Assembly: GCA_902571095.1 (NCBI GenBank)
Contig: CACGAV010000002.1
Coordinates: 22,271-86,270, forward strand
DNA: 64,000 bases
Origin: an uncultured Pelagibacteraceae bacterium
GTDB taxonomy: Bacteria; Pseudomonadota; Alphaproteobacteria; Pelagibacterales; Pelagibacteraceae
Reading direction: 5' to 3'
Numbering within the stretch: position 1 is the first letter of the stretch; each line of letters starts with the position of its first letter. The notes beneath the pieces were generated by a model, which ran no database searches, was not told where the DNA came from, and saw only the letters and a program-made list of their open reading frames with translations. The position numbers were made by a program, and so were the translations under genes. Of this stretch, positions 17,241-26,061 are shown one piece after another.

Positions 17241-19310
17241 ATGACAACTACTCAAAAAAACTCAAATTTACAAAATTATAAAGCTGATTCCATCAAAGTG
17301 CTTAAGGGATTAGAGGCAGTTCGCAAAAGACCAGGCATGTATATTGGTGACACAGACGATGGGTCTGGACTGCACCACATGGTTTTCGAAGTGGTAGATA
17401 ACTCTATAGATGAAGCTATCGTTGGTTTCTGCAAAAATATAAGCGTTACAATTCATAAAGATAACTTTGTAACAGTAGAAGATGATGGTAGAGGTATTCC
17501 TGTTGATATCCATAAAGGTGAAAAAAAATCTGCTGCCGAGGTAATAATGACCCAGCTTCATGCAGGGGGAAAATTTGATCAAAACTCTTATAAAGTTTCC
17601 GGGGGTCTGCACGGTGTAGGTGTTTCTGTAGTAAACGCCTTATCTGAAAAACTTGAATTAACGATTTTTAGAGATGAAAAAGAGCATTCTATATCTTTCA
17701 AAAACGGCAAAGCTATTAATCCAATTAAAATTGTAAAAAAAACAAAGCAATCAGGTACAAAAATAAAGTTTCTTCCTTCAAAAGAAATTTTTTCAAACAT
17801 AAAATTCAGCATAGCAATTCTTCAAAAAAAAATGAGAGAATTAGCATTTTTAAACAAAGGTTTAAAAATTAATTTAATCGACGAAACTCATGCTAAGCAA
17901 AAAGTTTATGAGCACAAATATGACGGGGGAGTTAGTGAATTTGTAATTTTTTTAGATCAAAAAAAATCTTTATTAGAAAACAAAAATGAAAAAGCTACTT
18001 TTAAAAAACCAATATATTTGAAGGGTGAAAAAAAAGGGATAGTTGTAGAATGTTCGTTTCAATGGAATGCAGGATTTTCCGAAGAGGTTATGGCCTTTAC
18101 AAATAACATACACCAACGTGATGGAGGAACACATCTTTTAGGTTTCAGAAGTGGATTAACAAGAATTATAAATAAGTATGCGACAGAAAAAAATTTAAAT
18201 AAAAAAAATAAAGTAACTATTGGTGGTGAAGATATTAAAGAGGGATTGACTGCAATCTTATCCGTAAAAATGCCTGATCCAAAATTCTCTTCACAAACTA
18301 AAGATAAGCTAGTTTCGTCAGAGATTAGGAACATAGTTGAGTCAATCGTCACAGATAAAGTAACAGTTTGGTTTGATCAAAATCCATCTATTGTAAGAGT
18401 GATTTTAGAAAAAGTTTTACAAGCAGCAATAGCAAGGGATTTGGCCAGAAAAGCAAGAGATAGCGTTAGAAGAAAAGGAGCACTTGAGCTCTCAGGTCTT
18501 CCTGGAAAATTAGCTGATTGTCAAATTTCAAATATGGAAGGAACTGAATTATTTATTGTAGAGGGTGATTCAGCGGGAGGTTCGGCTAAACAAGGCAGGA
18601 AAAGAGAATATCAAGCAGTTCTTCCTTTAAGAGGAAAAATTTTAAATACATATGTCAATGAGAATAAAAAAAGAAATGGGGCTAACGGAAATAACGAGAA
18701 TAAGACTTTATCGAAAATGATGTCTTCAAATGAGATTGTAACTTTAATAAATGCACTTGGTACTGGATCAACAAATTTTAATATTGAGGATTTAAGATAT
18801 GAAAAAATTATTATAATGACCGATGCAGATGTAGATGGTTCTCACATAAGGACTTTATTATTAACTTTTTTTAATAATAAACCATTTAATGAGCTAATTG
18901 AAAAGGGTCACTTATATTTAGCCCAGCCACCTTTATTTAAAATTACGAGAGGAGCCAAGATTACGTATATTAAGAATGAAAAAGATTTGGAAAAATATAT
19001 TTTAAAATCAAAAGAAAATAACATTAAAAAATTAAAAAAAAATGATTTAGAAAAATTTATTAATGAAGAAAGACAAAAATTGAATATTCAAAGATTTAAA
19101 GGTTTAGGAGAAATGAACCCAGAAGAACTTTGGGAAACAACTCTTGATCCAGATAATAGGACATTGCTCAGAGTAGAATATTCCAAGGGCACAAAAGAAA
19201 AATCAAAAGAAGATCAAAATATTATAAAAATTCTAATGGGTGATGAAGTTGCTCCAAGAAAAGATTTTATTACTGAAAAAGCCTTAGAAGTAGAAAATTT
19301 AGATATTTAA
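17241..19310 (+). CDS. gyrB: DNA gyrase subunit B
   Basis: GyrB supplies the ATPase of gyrase, which adds negative supercoils. The 689-residue product has the GHKL ATPase domain (FEVVDNSIDEAIVG, the ATP-lid GGLHGVGVSVVNALS), the transducer domain (YLKGEKKGIVVECSFQWNAGFSE; HQRDGGTHLLGFRSGLTR) and the TOPRIM domain with EGDSAGGSAKQGR and the acidic DADVDGSHIRTLLLTFF, ending in QRFKGLGEMNPEELWETTLDP. It is shorter than the 800-residue enterobacterial and alphaproteobacterial form and lacks a large C-terminal insert. The pairing with dnaN and match to gyrase-type C-terminus favour GyrB over ParE. Confidence 0.95.
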   Translation: MTTTQKNSNLQNYKADSIKVLKGLEAVRKRPGMYIGDTDDGSGLHHMVFEVVDNSIDEAIVGFCKNISVTIHKDNFVTVEDDGRGIPVDIHKGEKKSAAEVIMTQLHAGGKFDQNSYKVSGGLHGVGVSVVNALSEKLELTIFRDEKEHSISFKNGKAINPIKIVKKTKQSGTKIKFLPSKEIFSNIKFSIAILQKKMRELAFLNKGLKINLIDETHAKQKVYEHKYDGGVSEFVIFLDQKKSLLENKNEKATFKKPIYLKGEKKGIVVECSFQWNAGFSEEVMAFTNNIHQRDGGTHLLGFRSGLTRIINKYATEKNLNKKNKVTIGGEDIKEGLTAILSVKMPDPKFSSQTKDKLVSSEIRNIVESIVTDKVTVWFDQNPSIVRVILEKVLQAAIARDLARKARDSVRRKGALELSGLPGKLADCQISNMEGTELFIVEGDSAGGSAKQGRKREYQAVLPLRGKILNTYVNENKKRNGANGNNENKTLSKMMSSNEIVTLINALGTGSTNFNIEDLRYEKIIIMTDADVDGSHIRTLLLTFFNNKPFNELIEKGHLYLAQPPLFKITRGAKITYIKNEKDLEKYILKSKENNIKKLKKNDLEKFINEERQKLNIQRFKGLGEMNPEELWETTLDPDNRTLLRVEYSKGTKEKSKEDQNIIKILMGDEVAPRKDFITEKALEVENLDI

Positions 19311-19315
19311 ACTCA

Positions 19316-20593
19316 ATGAAATTATCAGATCTTCTTAAATATGAGGAGGATTTACGCTTAGAAAAAAAAACAGTTATTATTCTTCGTTGGATTGCTCTAA
19401 TAGGACAATTAATAACAATTTATTTAGTACACTTCTTATTTAATTTTCAACTTCCACTAATTTATTGCTCTTTAACAATCTTCTTCGGCGGTTTAACAAA
19501 TATCTTTATACAATTTAATTTTAAAAACAATCAACTAAACAATATAGAATCAACAATTCTTTTATTTTATGATGTGTTACAATTATCTGTTCTTTTATAT
19601 TTAACTGGTGGTGTAACAAATCCCTTTATAGTTTTTTTAATAGTACCAGCGATCGTTTCTTCAACTTTACTAAACCTTTCAAGTACAATTTTTTTATCAA
19701 TAATTACTGGAATTTCATTGATACTATTAACCTTTAATTACTATCCATTACCTCATCCGGGAGATTTACATTTTCATGTTCCAAATTATTATATTTACTC
19801 CGTACCTTCAGCTTTAATGATTGCTTTGATTTTTTTAAATTATTTTGGTTTTCGTTTTGGATATGAGGCAAGAAGAAGAGGAAATGCACTAAATAAACTT
19901 GAAAGTGTTTTGTCTAAGGAACAAGAACTAGACTCAATCGGTCATCAAGCTGCTGCAGCTGCCCATTCCTTAGGTACACCACTTTCGACTATAACCGTAA
20001 TAGCAAAAGAACTCAGGAAAGAAATAAAAGAAAATTCTAAATTTTCTGAGGATGTAGATACTCTGATAATCGAAGTAAAAAAATGTGGCGATATACTTAA
20101 AAAGTTATCGCGGAGAGAAATCGTTAGTGATGAATATGTCAAGAATGTAACAATGTATAATCTGCTTTATGAGATTACCGAGTCTTTCAAAGAAATTTCT
20201 AAAAAAGATATTATTTTAAATAAAAACAATTTAGCCGAAAGTATTCCAACAAAAAGGTCAGCCGAAATAACATATGGCTTAAGAAATTTTATAGGTAACG
20301 CTGTAAAATATTCTAAGTCAAAAGTTAATGTCGATTTAAAAACATATAATGATGAAATAAAAATAGAAATTTCTGACGATGGCCCAGGTTTTCCAGCTGA
20401 TATATTAAATATTATTGGGGAGCCCTATATTTCGACAAAATCAAAAAAATTAAAATTTAAGGCTGGTTTGGGTCTAGGGACTTTTATAGGCAAGACTCTA
20501 TTAGAAAGAAAAAAAGCTAAAATAGAATTTACCAACCTTAATAAATCTGGCGCGCAAGTTGAAATTTCTTGGAAAAAAAATGATCTGATTTAA
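19316..20593 (+). CDS. regB: redox-sensing histidine kinase RegB/PrrB type
   Basis: RegB kinases sense the redox state of the quinone pool and, with RegA, control energy metabolism genes. The 425-residue product has about six N-terminal membrane segments (about 28-185) including the ubiquinone-linked motif TGGVTNPFIVF, then the H-box AAAAAHSLGTPLSTITVIAKEL, whose HSLGTPL matches the RegB-type HELGTPL. A cysteine in EVKKCGDILKKL sits where the redox-active Cys of RegB is found. The N-box (LRNFIGNAVKYS) and ATP-lid (SDDGPGFP; GLGLGTFIGKTLLER) are intact. It follows gyrB by 5 bp. Its response regulator partner, regA, is 4.3 kb away, beyond a polyamine operon on the other strand. Confidence 0.88.
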   Translation: MKLSDLLKYEEDLRLEKKTVIILRWIALIGQLITIYLVHFLFNFQLPLIYCSLTIFFGGLTNIFIQFNFKNNQLNNIESTILLFYDVLQLSVLLYLTGGVTNPFIVFLIVPAIVSSTLLNLSSTIFLSIITGISLILLTFNYYPLPHPGDLHFHVPNYYIYSVPSALMIALIFLNYFGFRFGYEARRRGNALNKLESVLSKEQELDSIGHQAAAAAHSLGTPLSTITVIAKELRKEIKENSKFSEDVDTLIIEVKKCGDILKKLSRREIVSDEYVKNVTMYNLLYEITESFKEISKKDIILNKNNLAESIPTKRSAEITYGLRNFIGNAVKYSKSKVNVDLKTYNDEIKIEISDDGPGFPADILNIIGEPYISTKSKKLKFKAGLGLGTFIGKTLLERKKAKIEFTNLNKSGAQVEISWKKNDLI

Positions 20594-20598
20594 ATTTT

Positions 20599-21651
20599 TT
20601 ATTTTGGTTGTTGCTGAGTCATACAATGTATGGTTCCAAATCCCCAAACTAAAACTGAGCAATCTATTGGAATAATTTTTCTATTTTTAAAATGTTTTTT
20701 GAATATTTTTAAAACAATCTTATCCCTAGGATCTTTGAAAATTGGAACTAATACAATTTTATTTGCAATATAAAAATTCAAGTAGCTTGCAGGAACTCTT
20801 ACTCCTTCAATAATTTTTACTGACGGCATAGGCAAATAAATAATTTTAATTTTTTTATCTTCTTCTTTTTTAAATCTCTTAATTATTTTAATATTTTCTT
20901 CTAAATTTTTATAGTTTTTATCTTTTTTGTTTTTTTCTCTTGCAATGAATATTTTGTTTTTTTCTATAAATCTTGCAATATCATCAACATGCCCATGTGT
21001 ATCATCTCCAAAAATTCCCTTGTTTAACCATATGATTTTTTTAATACCCAGATATTTGTTAAATATTTTAAAGTAATCAGATTTGCAAAAACCTTTGTTC
21101 CTTTGTTGAAATTTGCTAAGTAAACATTGTCTTGTTGTTAATAGATAGCCAGTACCATTTACATCTATAGATCCTCCCTCAAGGCAAATCTTTTTGTTTT
21201 TATATTTTGGATTTAATAGTTTTGCCTGTGTGATTTTTTTAACCCTTATAAATGCTTTATTGTCTTTCTTAAAATTCCTGTACTTCGCCCAGGCATTGAA
21301 CTCCCAATTAGTAAGCAAATTTTTATTTTTGTTATTTTTTACAAATATGGGCAAAAAATCTCTAGTCCAGGCTCTGTCAGTTTTACAAACTATAAATCTA
21401 ATATTTTTTATTTTACTTCCAAGAAGACCTAATAAAAAAGTTGCTTTTCTTTTTGTGGATTTATCTTTAATTAAAATATTTACATATTGAACTTTTGATA
21501 ATTCAGTTACTATTTTCCCAAATACCATTGGAATTTCATTGAATTTACCAGGCCAATCTTCTTTGTTGTGGGGCCAAGCTATCCATGTAGATTTTTGATT
21601 TTCCCACTCTGCAGGCATCCTATAAATGCCTTTATTTGCTATTTTAGGCAT
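20599..21651 (-). CDS. aguA: agmatine deiminase
   Basis: AguA converts agmatine to N-carbamoylputrescine and ammonia. The 350-residue product has the expected start MPAEWENQKSTWIAWPHNKEDW, the substrate-site block LEGGSIDVNGTGYLLTTRQCLL, the catalytic acidic/His segment GDDTHGHVDDIARF, and the nucleophilic Cys in GTIHCMTQQQPK at the C-terminus. The length is close to the usual 360. It is the last gene of the decarboxylase-DHS-like-aguB-aguA operon and overlaps aguB by 8 bp, as expected because AguB uses its product. It converges on regB with a 5-bp gap. Confidence 0.93.
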   Translation of the reverse strand: MPKIANKGIYRMPAEWENQKSTWIAWPHNKEDWPGKFNEIPMVFGKIVTELSKVQYVNILIKDKSTKRKATFLLGLLGSKIKNIRFIVCKTDRAWTRDFLPIFVKNNKNKNLLTNWEFNAWAKYRNFKKDNKAFIRVKKITQAKLLNPKYKNKKICLEGGSIDVNGTGYLLTTRQCLLSKFQQRNKGFCKSDYFKIFNKYLGIKKIIWLNKGIFGDDTHGHVDDIARFIEKNKIFIAREKNKKDKNYKNLEENIKIIKRFKKEEDKKIKIIYLPMPSVKIIEGVRVPASYLNFYIANKIVLVPIFKDPRDKIVLKIFKKHFKNRKIIPIDCSVLVWGFGTIHCMTQQQPK

Positions 21652-22519
21652 CCCTAGGGTTGTTTAATATACCTTTGTAATAGTCAATCCGCCTGTCTCT
21701 AAAGAAAGGCCAGTGTCGTCTTACACTTTCAACTTTTTTAAAATCAATATCGCAAATAACAGTTTTTTCTCCAAGCTTAGCCTTAGCAATTATATTACCA
21801 CTTGGATCAAAAACAATTGTGTGGCCCCAAAATTCTAACTTTTTAGAACCCTGTTTTTCAATACCGACCCTGTTGACAGCAGCAACATAAACACCATTTG
21901 CAATTGCGTGGGATCTTTGCACCGATATCCATGAATTAAGTTGAGTTTTTCCAAACTTTTTCTTTTCTTTTGGGTGCCATCCAATAGCCGTAGGATAGAA
22001 AAGTATTTCTGCTCCTTGTAAAGATGTAAGTCTGGCTGCTTCTGGAAACCATTGATCCCAACAAATTAAAGTGCCTAGTTTTCCATAATTAGTTTTAAAT
22101 GACTTAAATCCAAGATCTCCAGGTGTAAAATAGAATTTTTCATAATATTGTGGATCATCTGGTATATGCATTTTTCTGTATTTACCGATAATTTTACCCT
22201 TTTCGTTTATTAAAATACAACTGTTATGATAAATGCCCGATGTTTTTTTTTCGAACATTGGCATAATTATAATTATTTTTAATTCTTTGGCTAAAGAACA
22301 AAAAATATCAGTTGTTATTCCTGGAATTTTTTCAGCTAAATTAAAATTGGAATGTTTTTCTTGCTGGCAAAAATAATTTGATAAAAATAGTTCTGGCAAA
22401 CATACAACTTTTGCTTTTTTTTTGTATGCTTGCTTAATTCTTCTTATAGCAGAATTTATGTTTTTTTGTCTGTCAGATGACATACTCATCTGTATTAAAG
22501 CTATTCGGGTTTTTGCCAT
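21644..22519 (-). CDS. aguB: N-carbamoylputrescine amidase
   Basis: AguB, a nitrilase-superfamily amidase, hydrolyses N-carbamoylputrescine to putrescine, CO2 and ammonia. The Glu-Lys-Cys triad is visible in LPELFLSNYFC, KYRKMHIPDDP and LICWDQWFPEAAR; the last two are typical of this subfamily. The ORF track starts upstream at 22594 within the neighbouring gene; I chose the ATG at 22519 (MAKTRIALIQMSMSSD), where homology begins, giving 291 residues and a 4-bp gap after the DHS-like gene instead of a 71-bp overlap. It overlaps aguA by 8 bp. Confidence 0.92.
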   Translation of the reverse strand: MAKTRIALIQMSMSSDRQKNINSAIRRIKQAYKKKAKVVCLPELFLSNYFCQQEKHSNFNLAEKIPGITTDIFCSLAKELKIIIIMPMFEKKTSGIYHNSCILINEKGKIIGKYRKMHIPDDPQYYEKFYFTPGDLGFKSFKTNYGKLGTLICWDQWFPEAARLTSLQGAEILFYPTAIGWHPKEKKKFGKTQLNSWISVQRSHAIANGVYVAAVNRVGIEKQGSKKLEFWGHTIVFDPSGNIIAKAKLGEKTVICDIDFKKVESVRRHWPFFRDRRIDYYKGILNNPRDA

Positions 22520-22523
22520 TTTA

Positions 22524-23567
22524 TTAAAATAATTTTTGGAAATTTCTTCTTTCTCTAGTTTTCCAATTTTCGCGGTGATATGCATCACTAGCAATTAAAG
22601 GAAGTACGCTAGTTGCTTCAGCAAATACCATTTGTTCTTTGGTAGTATCTACTTTACCCCAGGAACTTGCTTCTTTTAATGTAGAACTGCTACATGCTCC
22701 ATCCCTAGTATCAGCTACTGTGATTTGTATTGCATATTTGTGCATATCAACTTTTTTTCCTAAAAGTTCTGCACAAACAACTGTATCTTGAACAAAATTT
22801 TTTGGAACACCTCCTCCAACCATAAATAATCCTGAATTTTTCGATTTTAGTTTGATTTCAGTAAGTTCTCTAAATTCTCTTACAGAGTCAATCGTGATAT
22901 ATTTTTTAGGATTTTGTTCCTGATGCATGACAAGGCCAAATCCCGCAGAGCTGTCAGTAAATGCAGGGCAAAATATAGGCACATTATAGTCATAGGCTAA
23001 TTCTATTAAAGAATTTTTCTTTTTTGCGTTTTTCTTTAAATATTTTCCAATTTCTTTAATAAATTCTCTAGAGGTATACGATTTTGGGGTTAAATTATTT
23101 GCAATCTCACATATTGTCTTATCACATACTTGTAATTGTTCTTCATCAATGTAGGTATCATATATCCTGTCTATATAATTTTCTCGTAAAACCTTATCAT
23201 CTTGAAACTGATTTCCTTGATAATGTTTAAAGCCCAAAGCTTCAAAAAAATCCATATCAATAATCGAAGCTCCTGTTGCTACAATTGCATCAACCATATT
23301 GAATTTAATCAAATCTGAGTAGAGTTTCATACAACCCGCAGCAGATGTAGATCCTGCAATCGTGAGGAATATTGCACAATCCTTATCTTTTATCATTTCG
23401 TTATAAATTTCTGCAGCTTTAGCAGTGTCTCTTGAGGTAAAAGACATTTTTTTCATAGACTCAATAATTTTTCTTGAGTCAAAAGAGGTGATGTCGATGT
23501 GCTGAATTTCTGATTTTAATAATGATTTTTTATTATGTCCAATTGTCGGATCATTTTTTTTATTCAT
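22524..23567 (-). CDS. deoxyhypusine-synthase-like protein (DHS/homospermidine synthase fold)
   Basis: Deoxyhypusine synthase moves an aminobutyl group from spermidine to a lysine of eIF5A, but bacteria lack eIF5A. The 347-residue product is a full-length family member with LTIAGSTSAAGCMKLYSDLI and DAIVATGASIIDMDFFEAL (NAD-binding region), PIFCPAFTDSSAGFG, and SSWGKVDTTKEQ, in which the Lys aligns with the active-site Lys of DHS. Plant homospermidine synthases arose from DHS, so a polyamine aminobutyl-transferase is likely; the real product here is not determined. It sits between a PLP decarboxylase (1-bp TAATG overlap) and aguB in one operon, which supports a polyamine role. Confidence 0.82.
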   Translation of the reverse strand: MNKKNDPTIGHNKKSLLKSEIQHIDITSFDSRKIIESMKKMSFTSRDTAKAAEIYNEMIKDKDCAIFLTIAGSTSAAGCMKLYSDLIKFNMVDAIVATGASIIDMDFFEALGFKHYQGNQFQDDKVLRENYIDRIYDTYIDEEQLQVCDKTICEIANNLTPKSYTSREFIKEIGKYLKKNAKKKNSLIELAYDYNVPIFCPAFTDSSAGFGLVMHQEQNPKKYITIDSVREFRELTEIKLKSKNSGLFMVGGGVPKNFVQDTVVCAELLGKKVDMHKYAIQITVADTRDGACSSSTLKEASSWGKVDTTKEQMVFAEATSVLPLIASDAYHRENWKTRERRNFQKLF

Positions 23568-24745
23568 TACGCTACTAGGTAATCAACTTTTTTGTCTCGA
23601 TCGTACATTGACAGAATAGGTTTGTCATTTACTTGATAGATGTCATCAGAATAAAAGCCATTAAACTTTGTTCTAAAAGTTGTACCATAGGCCCCAAGTT
23701 GTCCTAATTCAATATAATCTCCTTCCCTAATATTATTAGGTAAGAAAAAAGGCCCCTTCATATAATCTAAACTATCACATGTAGGACCATAAAAATTAAA
23801 TGCCGTTAATTTTTTTGAAACTACCCGCCCACTTGTTATCATCTTAGATGGTAAAACAAAATTTGGAACCCCAGCATCAAATAAAGACCCATATGTGCCA
23901 TCGTTTATGTAAAGTTTTTGTTTTTTCTTTAATAAAATTTTAACTATAGTTGACCCTGCTTCTGCTACAATTGCTCTTCCAGGTTCACAAAAAATTTCTG
24001 GAGTTTTCTCTAGTTTAAGTTTGTTCAACCCTTTTTTGATTTCATTTAAGTAATTTTCTAAAGGCTCAGGAGTTAGGTCTGGATAAATAGATGGAAATCC
24101 TCCGCCAATATTAATAACGTCTGGGACAATTTTAGTTTTTCTAATAATATTTCCAACTTCTTCTATGCCTTTTGAAAAGGAAATTTTATCCATACACTGG
24201 GAACCCACATGAAAACTTAAACCAACTTTTCTTCCATGTTCTTTTGATAATCTTAACAAACCTAATGCCTCACTAGACAACGCACCAAATTTTCTTGACA
24301 AATCGATTTCAGCATGTTCATTAGAAATTGCTACTCTTACGTATAAATTTAAATCTTTTGCATTTTTTGTTGACTCAAGAATTTTTGAAAGCTCCTCTTT
24401 AGTATCCAAAGCAAAATCTCTGACATTATAATTAAAATATGCTTCTTTAATACTTTCTCTACTTTTAATAGTATGCATAAAATAAATTTTTACCTTACTA
24501 TCAATCTTTCTAATTAATTTTACTTCATTAATTGAAGCTACATCAAAGTTTTTGATTCCATTATTTATAATAATTTTAATAACTTTCTCGTTTGGATTTG
24601 TCTTTACAGCGTAAAGAACTTTTCCAGGAAAGTTATTTTTAAAAAATTCTACTGACTTTTTGATTGAATTCGGTCTAATACAATAGACCGGATGTTCTGG
24701 TTTTAAAGTGTTAACTAATTCGCTAACGCTACCAAATTTTCGCAT
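23567..24745 (-). CDS. ornithine/lysine decarboxylase-like PLP enzyme (alanine-racemase fold)
   Basis: The 392-residue product belongs to the fold-type III PLP decarboxylases that make putrescine or cadaverine. The PLP lysine is in VLYAVKTNPNEKV near residue 48, the glycine-rich phosphate site in VINIGGGFPSIYP, the Glu/Arg of PLP binding in EIFCEPGRAIVAEAGS, and the catalytic Cys-Asp in YGPTCDSLDYMKGP. The C-terminal LGQLGAYGTTFRTKFNGF is typical of ODC-type enzymes. Substrate choice between ornithine and lysine (or carboxynorspermidine) cannot be settled by eye. It heads the polyamine operon; its promoter lies in the 159-bp gap shared with regA. Confidence 0.87.
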   Translation of the reverse strand: MRKFGSVSELVNTLKPEHPVYCIRPNSIKKSVEFFKNNFPGKVLYAVKTNPNEKVIKIIINNGIKNFDVASINEVKLIRKIDSKVKIYFMHTIKSRESIKEAYFNYNVRDFALDTKEELSKILESTKNAKDLNLYVRVAISNEHAEIDLSRKFGALSSEALGLLRLSKEHGRKVGLSFHVGSQCMDKISFSKGIEEVGNIIRKTKIVPDVINIGGGFPSIYPDLTPEPLENYLNEIKKGLNKLKLEKTPEIFCEPGRAIVAEAGSTIVKILLKKKQKLYINDGTYGSLFDAGVPNFVLPSKMITSGRVVSKKLTAFNFYGPTCDSLDYMKGPFFLPNNIREGDYIELGQLGAYGTTFRTKFNGFYSDDIYQVNDKPILSMYDRDKKVDYLVA

Positions 24746-24775
24746 ATTTTGTGTTTCCCCCGTTTAATTACACAA

Positions 24776-24809
24776 ATAAGCTTCATAAAATTTAATAAAA
24801 AAAGCTTAT
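24776..24809. repeat. inverted repeat between the polyamine operon and regA
   Basis: ATAAGCTT (24776-24783) and AAGCTTAT (24802-24809) are perfect 8-bp inverted arms separated by 18 bp of A/T-rich sequence. They lie in the divergent control region between the decarboxylase start (24745) and regA (24905). Both arms contain the self-complementary AAGCTT. The pair could be an operator for a dimeric regulator of either gene, or chance in AT-rich DNA. The rest of this 159-bp gap holds a TTGACC word at 24831 facing regA and no other clear signal. Confidence 0.35.
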
Positions 24810-24904
24810 ATAATTTCGCTTTTAATGATTTTGACCCCCATGTAAAGAAAATAATGCATCAATGTCGCATTTCAAATAAGACAATCATCACTACATCAGT
24901 TAAT

Positions 24905-25486
24905 ATGAATTCGATGAATAAAAGTAAAGAATCACCTCAAAGTTTAAATATTTCTGACTTCGAGGATAAATCGTTGTTGATCGTAGACGATGACGATCCG
25001 TTAAGACTTAGATTAGCCAGAGCAATGGAAAAGAAAGGTTTTGCCGTTAAGGACGCAAAAAACGTTGATAATGCTATAAAAATGGTCAACTCATTACCTC
25101 CAAAATTTGCCCTAGTGGATCTGAGACTAGAGGATGGAAGTGGTTTAGACGTTGTAGAGGCCATTTCAAAGGCCAGAAAGGATAGCAGAATAGTAATGTT
25201 AACTGGATACGGGAATCTACCCACTGCTGTAGCAGCAGTTAAAGCAGGGGCTATAGACTATATATCTAAGCCTGTTGATGCAGATAACGTCGAGTCCGCC
25301 CTCTTGGCAGCCCCAAACGCAAAAGCGAGCCCACCAGAAAATCCTATGTCAGCTGATAGAGTAAAATGGGAACATATACACAGGGTATTTGAGCTTTGTA
25401 ATAGGAACGTTTCTGAGACTGCAAGAAGATTGAAAATGCACAGAAGAACACTCCAAAGGATCCTATCTAAAAGATCGCCACGTTAA
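24905..25486 (+). CDS. regA: response regulator RegA/PrrA type
   Basis: RegA is the DNA-binding partner of the redox sensor RegB. The receiver domain is complete: acidic pocket in SLLIVDDDDPLRLRLARAMEKKGF, phospho-accepting Asp in KFALVDLRLEDGSGLDVV, and Lys in YISKPVD. A short linker leads to a Fis-type helix-turn-helix NVSETARRLKMHRRTLQRIL, which with the KRSPR ending is nearly diagnostic for RegA. The ORF track starts at a TTG 156 bp upstream in what reads as non-coding sequence; I chose the ATG at 24905, though the ATG at 24914 is also possible. The product is about 193 residues. Its stop shares TTAA with that of bioY. Confidence 0.9.
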   Translation: MNSMNKSKESPQSLNISDFEDKSLLIVDDDDPLRLRLARAMEKKGFAVKDAKNVDNAIKMVNSLPPKFALVDLRLEDGSGLDVVEAISKARKDSRIVMLTGYGNLPTAVAAVKAGAIDYISKPVDADNVESALLAAPNAKASPPENPMSADRVKWEHIHRVFELCNRNVSETARRLKMHRRTLQRILSKRSPR

Positions 25487-26031
25487 TTTCTTAATTTCAA
25501 TATTTTTGGAACCAAAATAGCTAATAAGAGTACTTTGAAAACTTCAGCTAGTAAAAATGGTTGAGCACCAAGTTCGAATATAGGTTTTTCCCACCCTATT
25601 ATAGATCCTAACCAAAGCAATCCAAATAAGTAAATAAAACTGACTGAAAAGACTAATTTTAAAAAATTCTTAAATAGATTGTTATCAAATTTAAAAAATC
25701 CAGAAAAGAAAACAGCAAATAAAAATCCAATTAAATAACCCATCGTAGGTCCAGTAAAGTATATTAAACCTACCCCTTTTTCCGGAGTACCAGCAAAAAC
25801 TGGTAATCCAGCAATTCCCTCTATTAAATATAAAGATACTGTAAATAGGCCTAATTTCCATCCATATGCAATTCCTAAAAGTAGAACAACAAAAGTTTGC
25901 ATTGTCATTGGTACTGGCCAAAAAGGTATCTTAATTTTTGCTGACAAAGCTAAAAGTACTGTTCCTAGAATAGCCAAAAACAAACTCTTTATTAAAGAAA
26001 TTTCTTTTAAATTTTTAATTAGATCCATCAT
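25483..26031 (-). CDS. bioY: biotin ECF transporter substrate-binding component BioY
   Basis: BioY is the membrane S-component that captures biotin. The 182-residue product has about six hydrophobic segments and the family landmarks LSAKIKIPFWPVPMTMQTFVV (near 29-49), EGIAGLPVFAGTPEKGVG and GPTMGYLIGFLFA. No bioM/bioN (EcfA/EcfT) genes are adjacent; BioY proteins can work alone or share a general energising module. An ABC ATPase lies 30 bp upstream on the same strand but is of a different type, related to ABC-2 exporters. The TAA stop is within the same TTAA as the regA stop. Confidence 0.92.
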   Translation of the reverse strand: MMDLIKNLKEISLIKSLFLAILGTVLLALSAKIKIPFWPVPMTMQTFVVLLLGIAYGWKLGLFTVSLYLIEGIAGLPVFAGTPEKGVGLIYFTGPTMGYLIGFLFAVFFSGFFKFDNNLFKNFLKLVFSVSFIYLFGLLWLGSIIGWEKPIFELGAQPFLLAEVFKVLLLAILVPKILKLRN

Positions 26032-26061
26032 TGTATTCTTACTTTTTATTTAAAGAAAAAT

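Noticed and set aside
22520-22594. Upstream start of aguB within the DHS-like gene
   Set aside because: The nitrilase-family N-terminus begins at MAKTRIALIQ; the extra 25 residues merely restate the other frame of the neighbour.
24749-24904. Track start of regA at a TTG giving a 52-residue N-terminal extension
   Set aside because: The extension has no resemblance to RegA, the sequence reads as intergenic control DNA with an inverted repeat, and a suitable ATG at 24905 lies at the family start.
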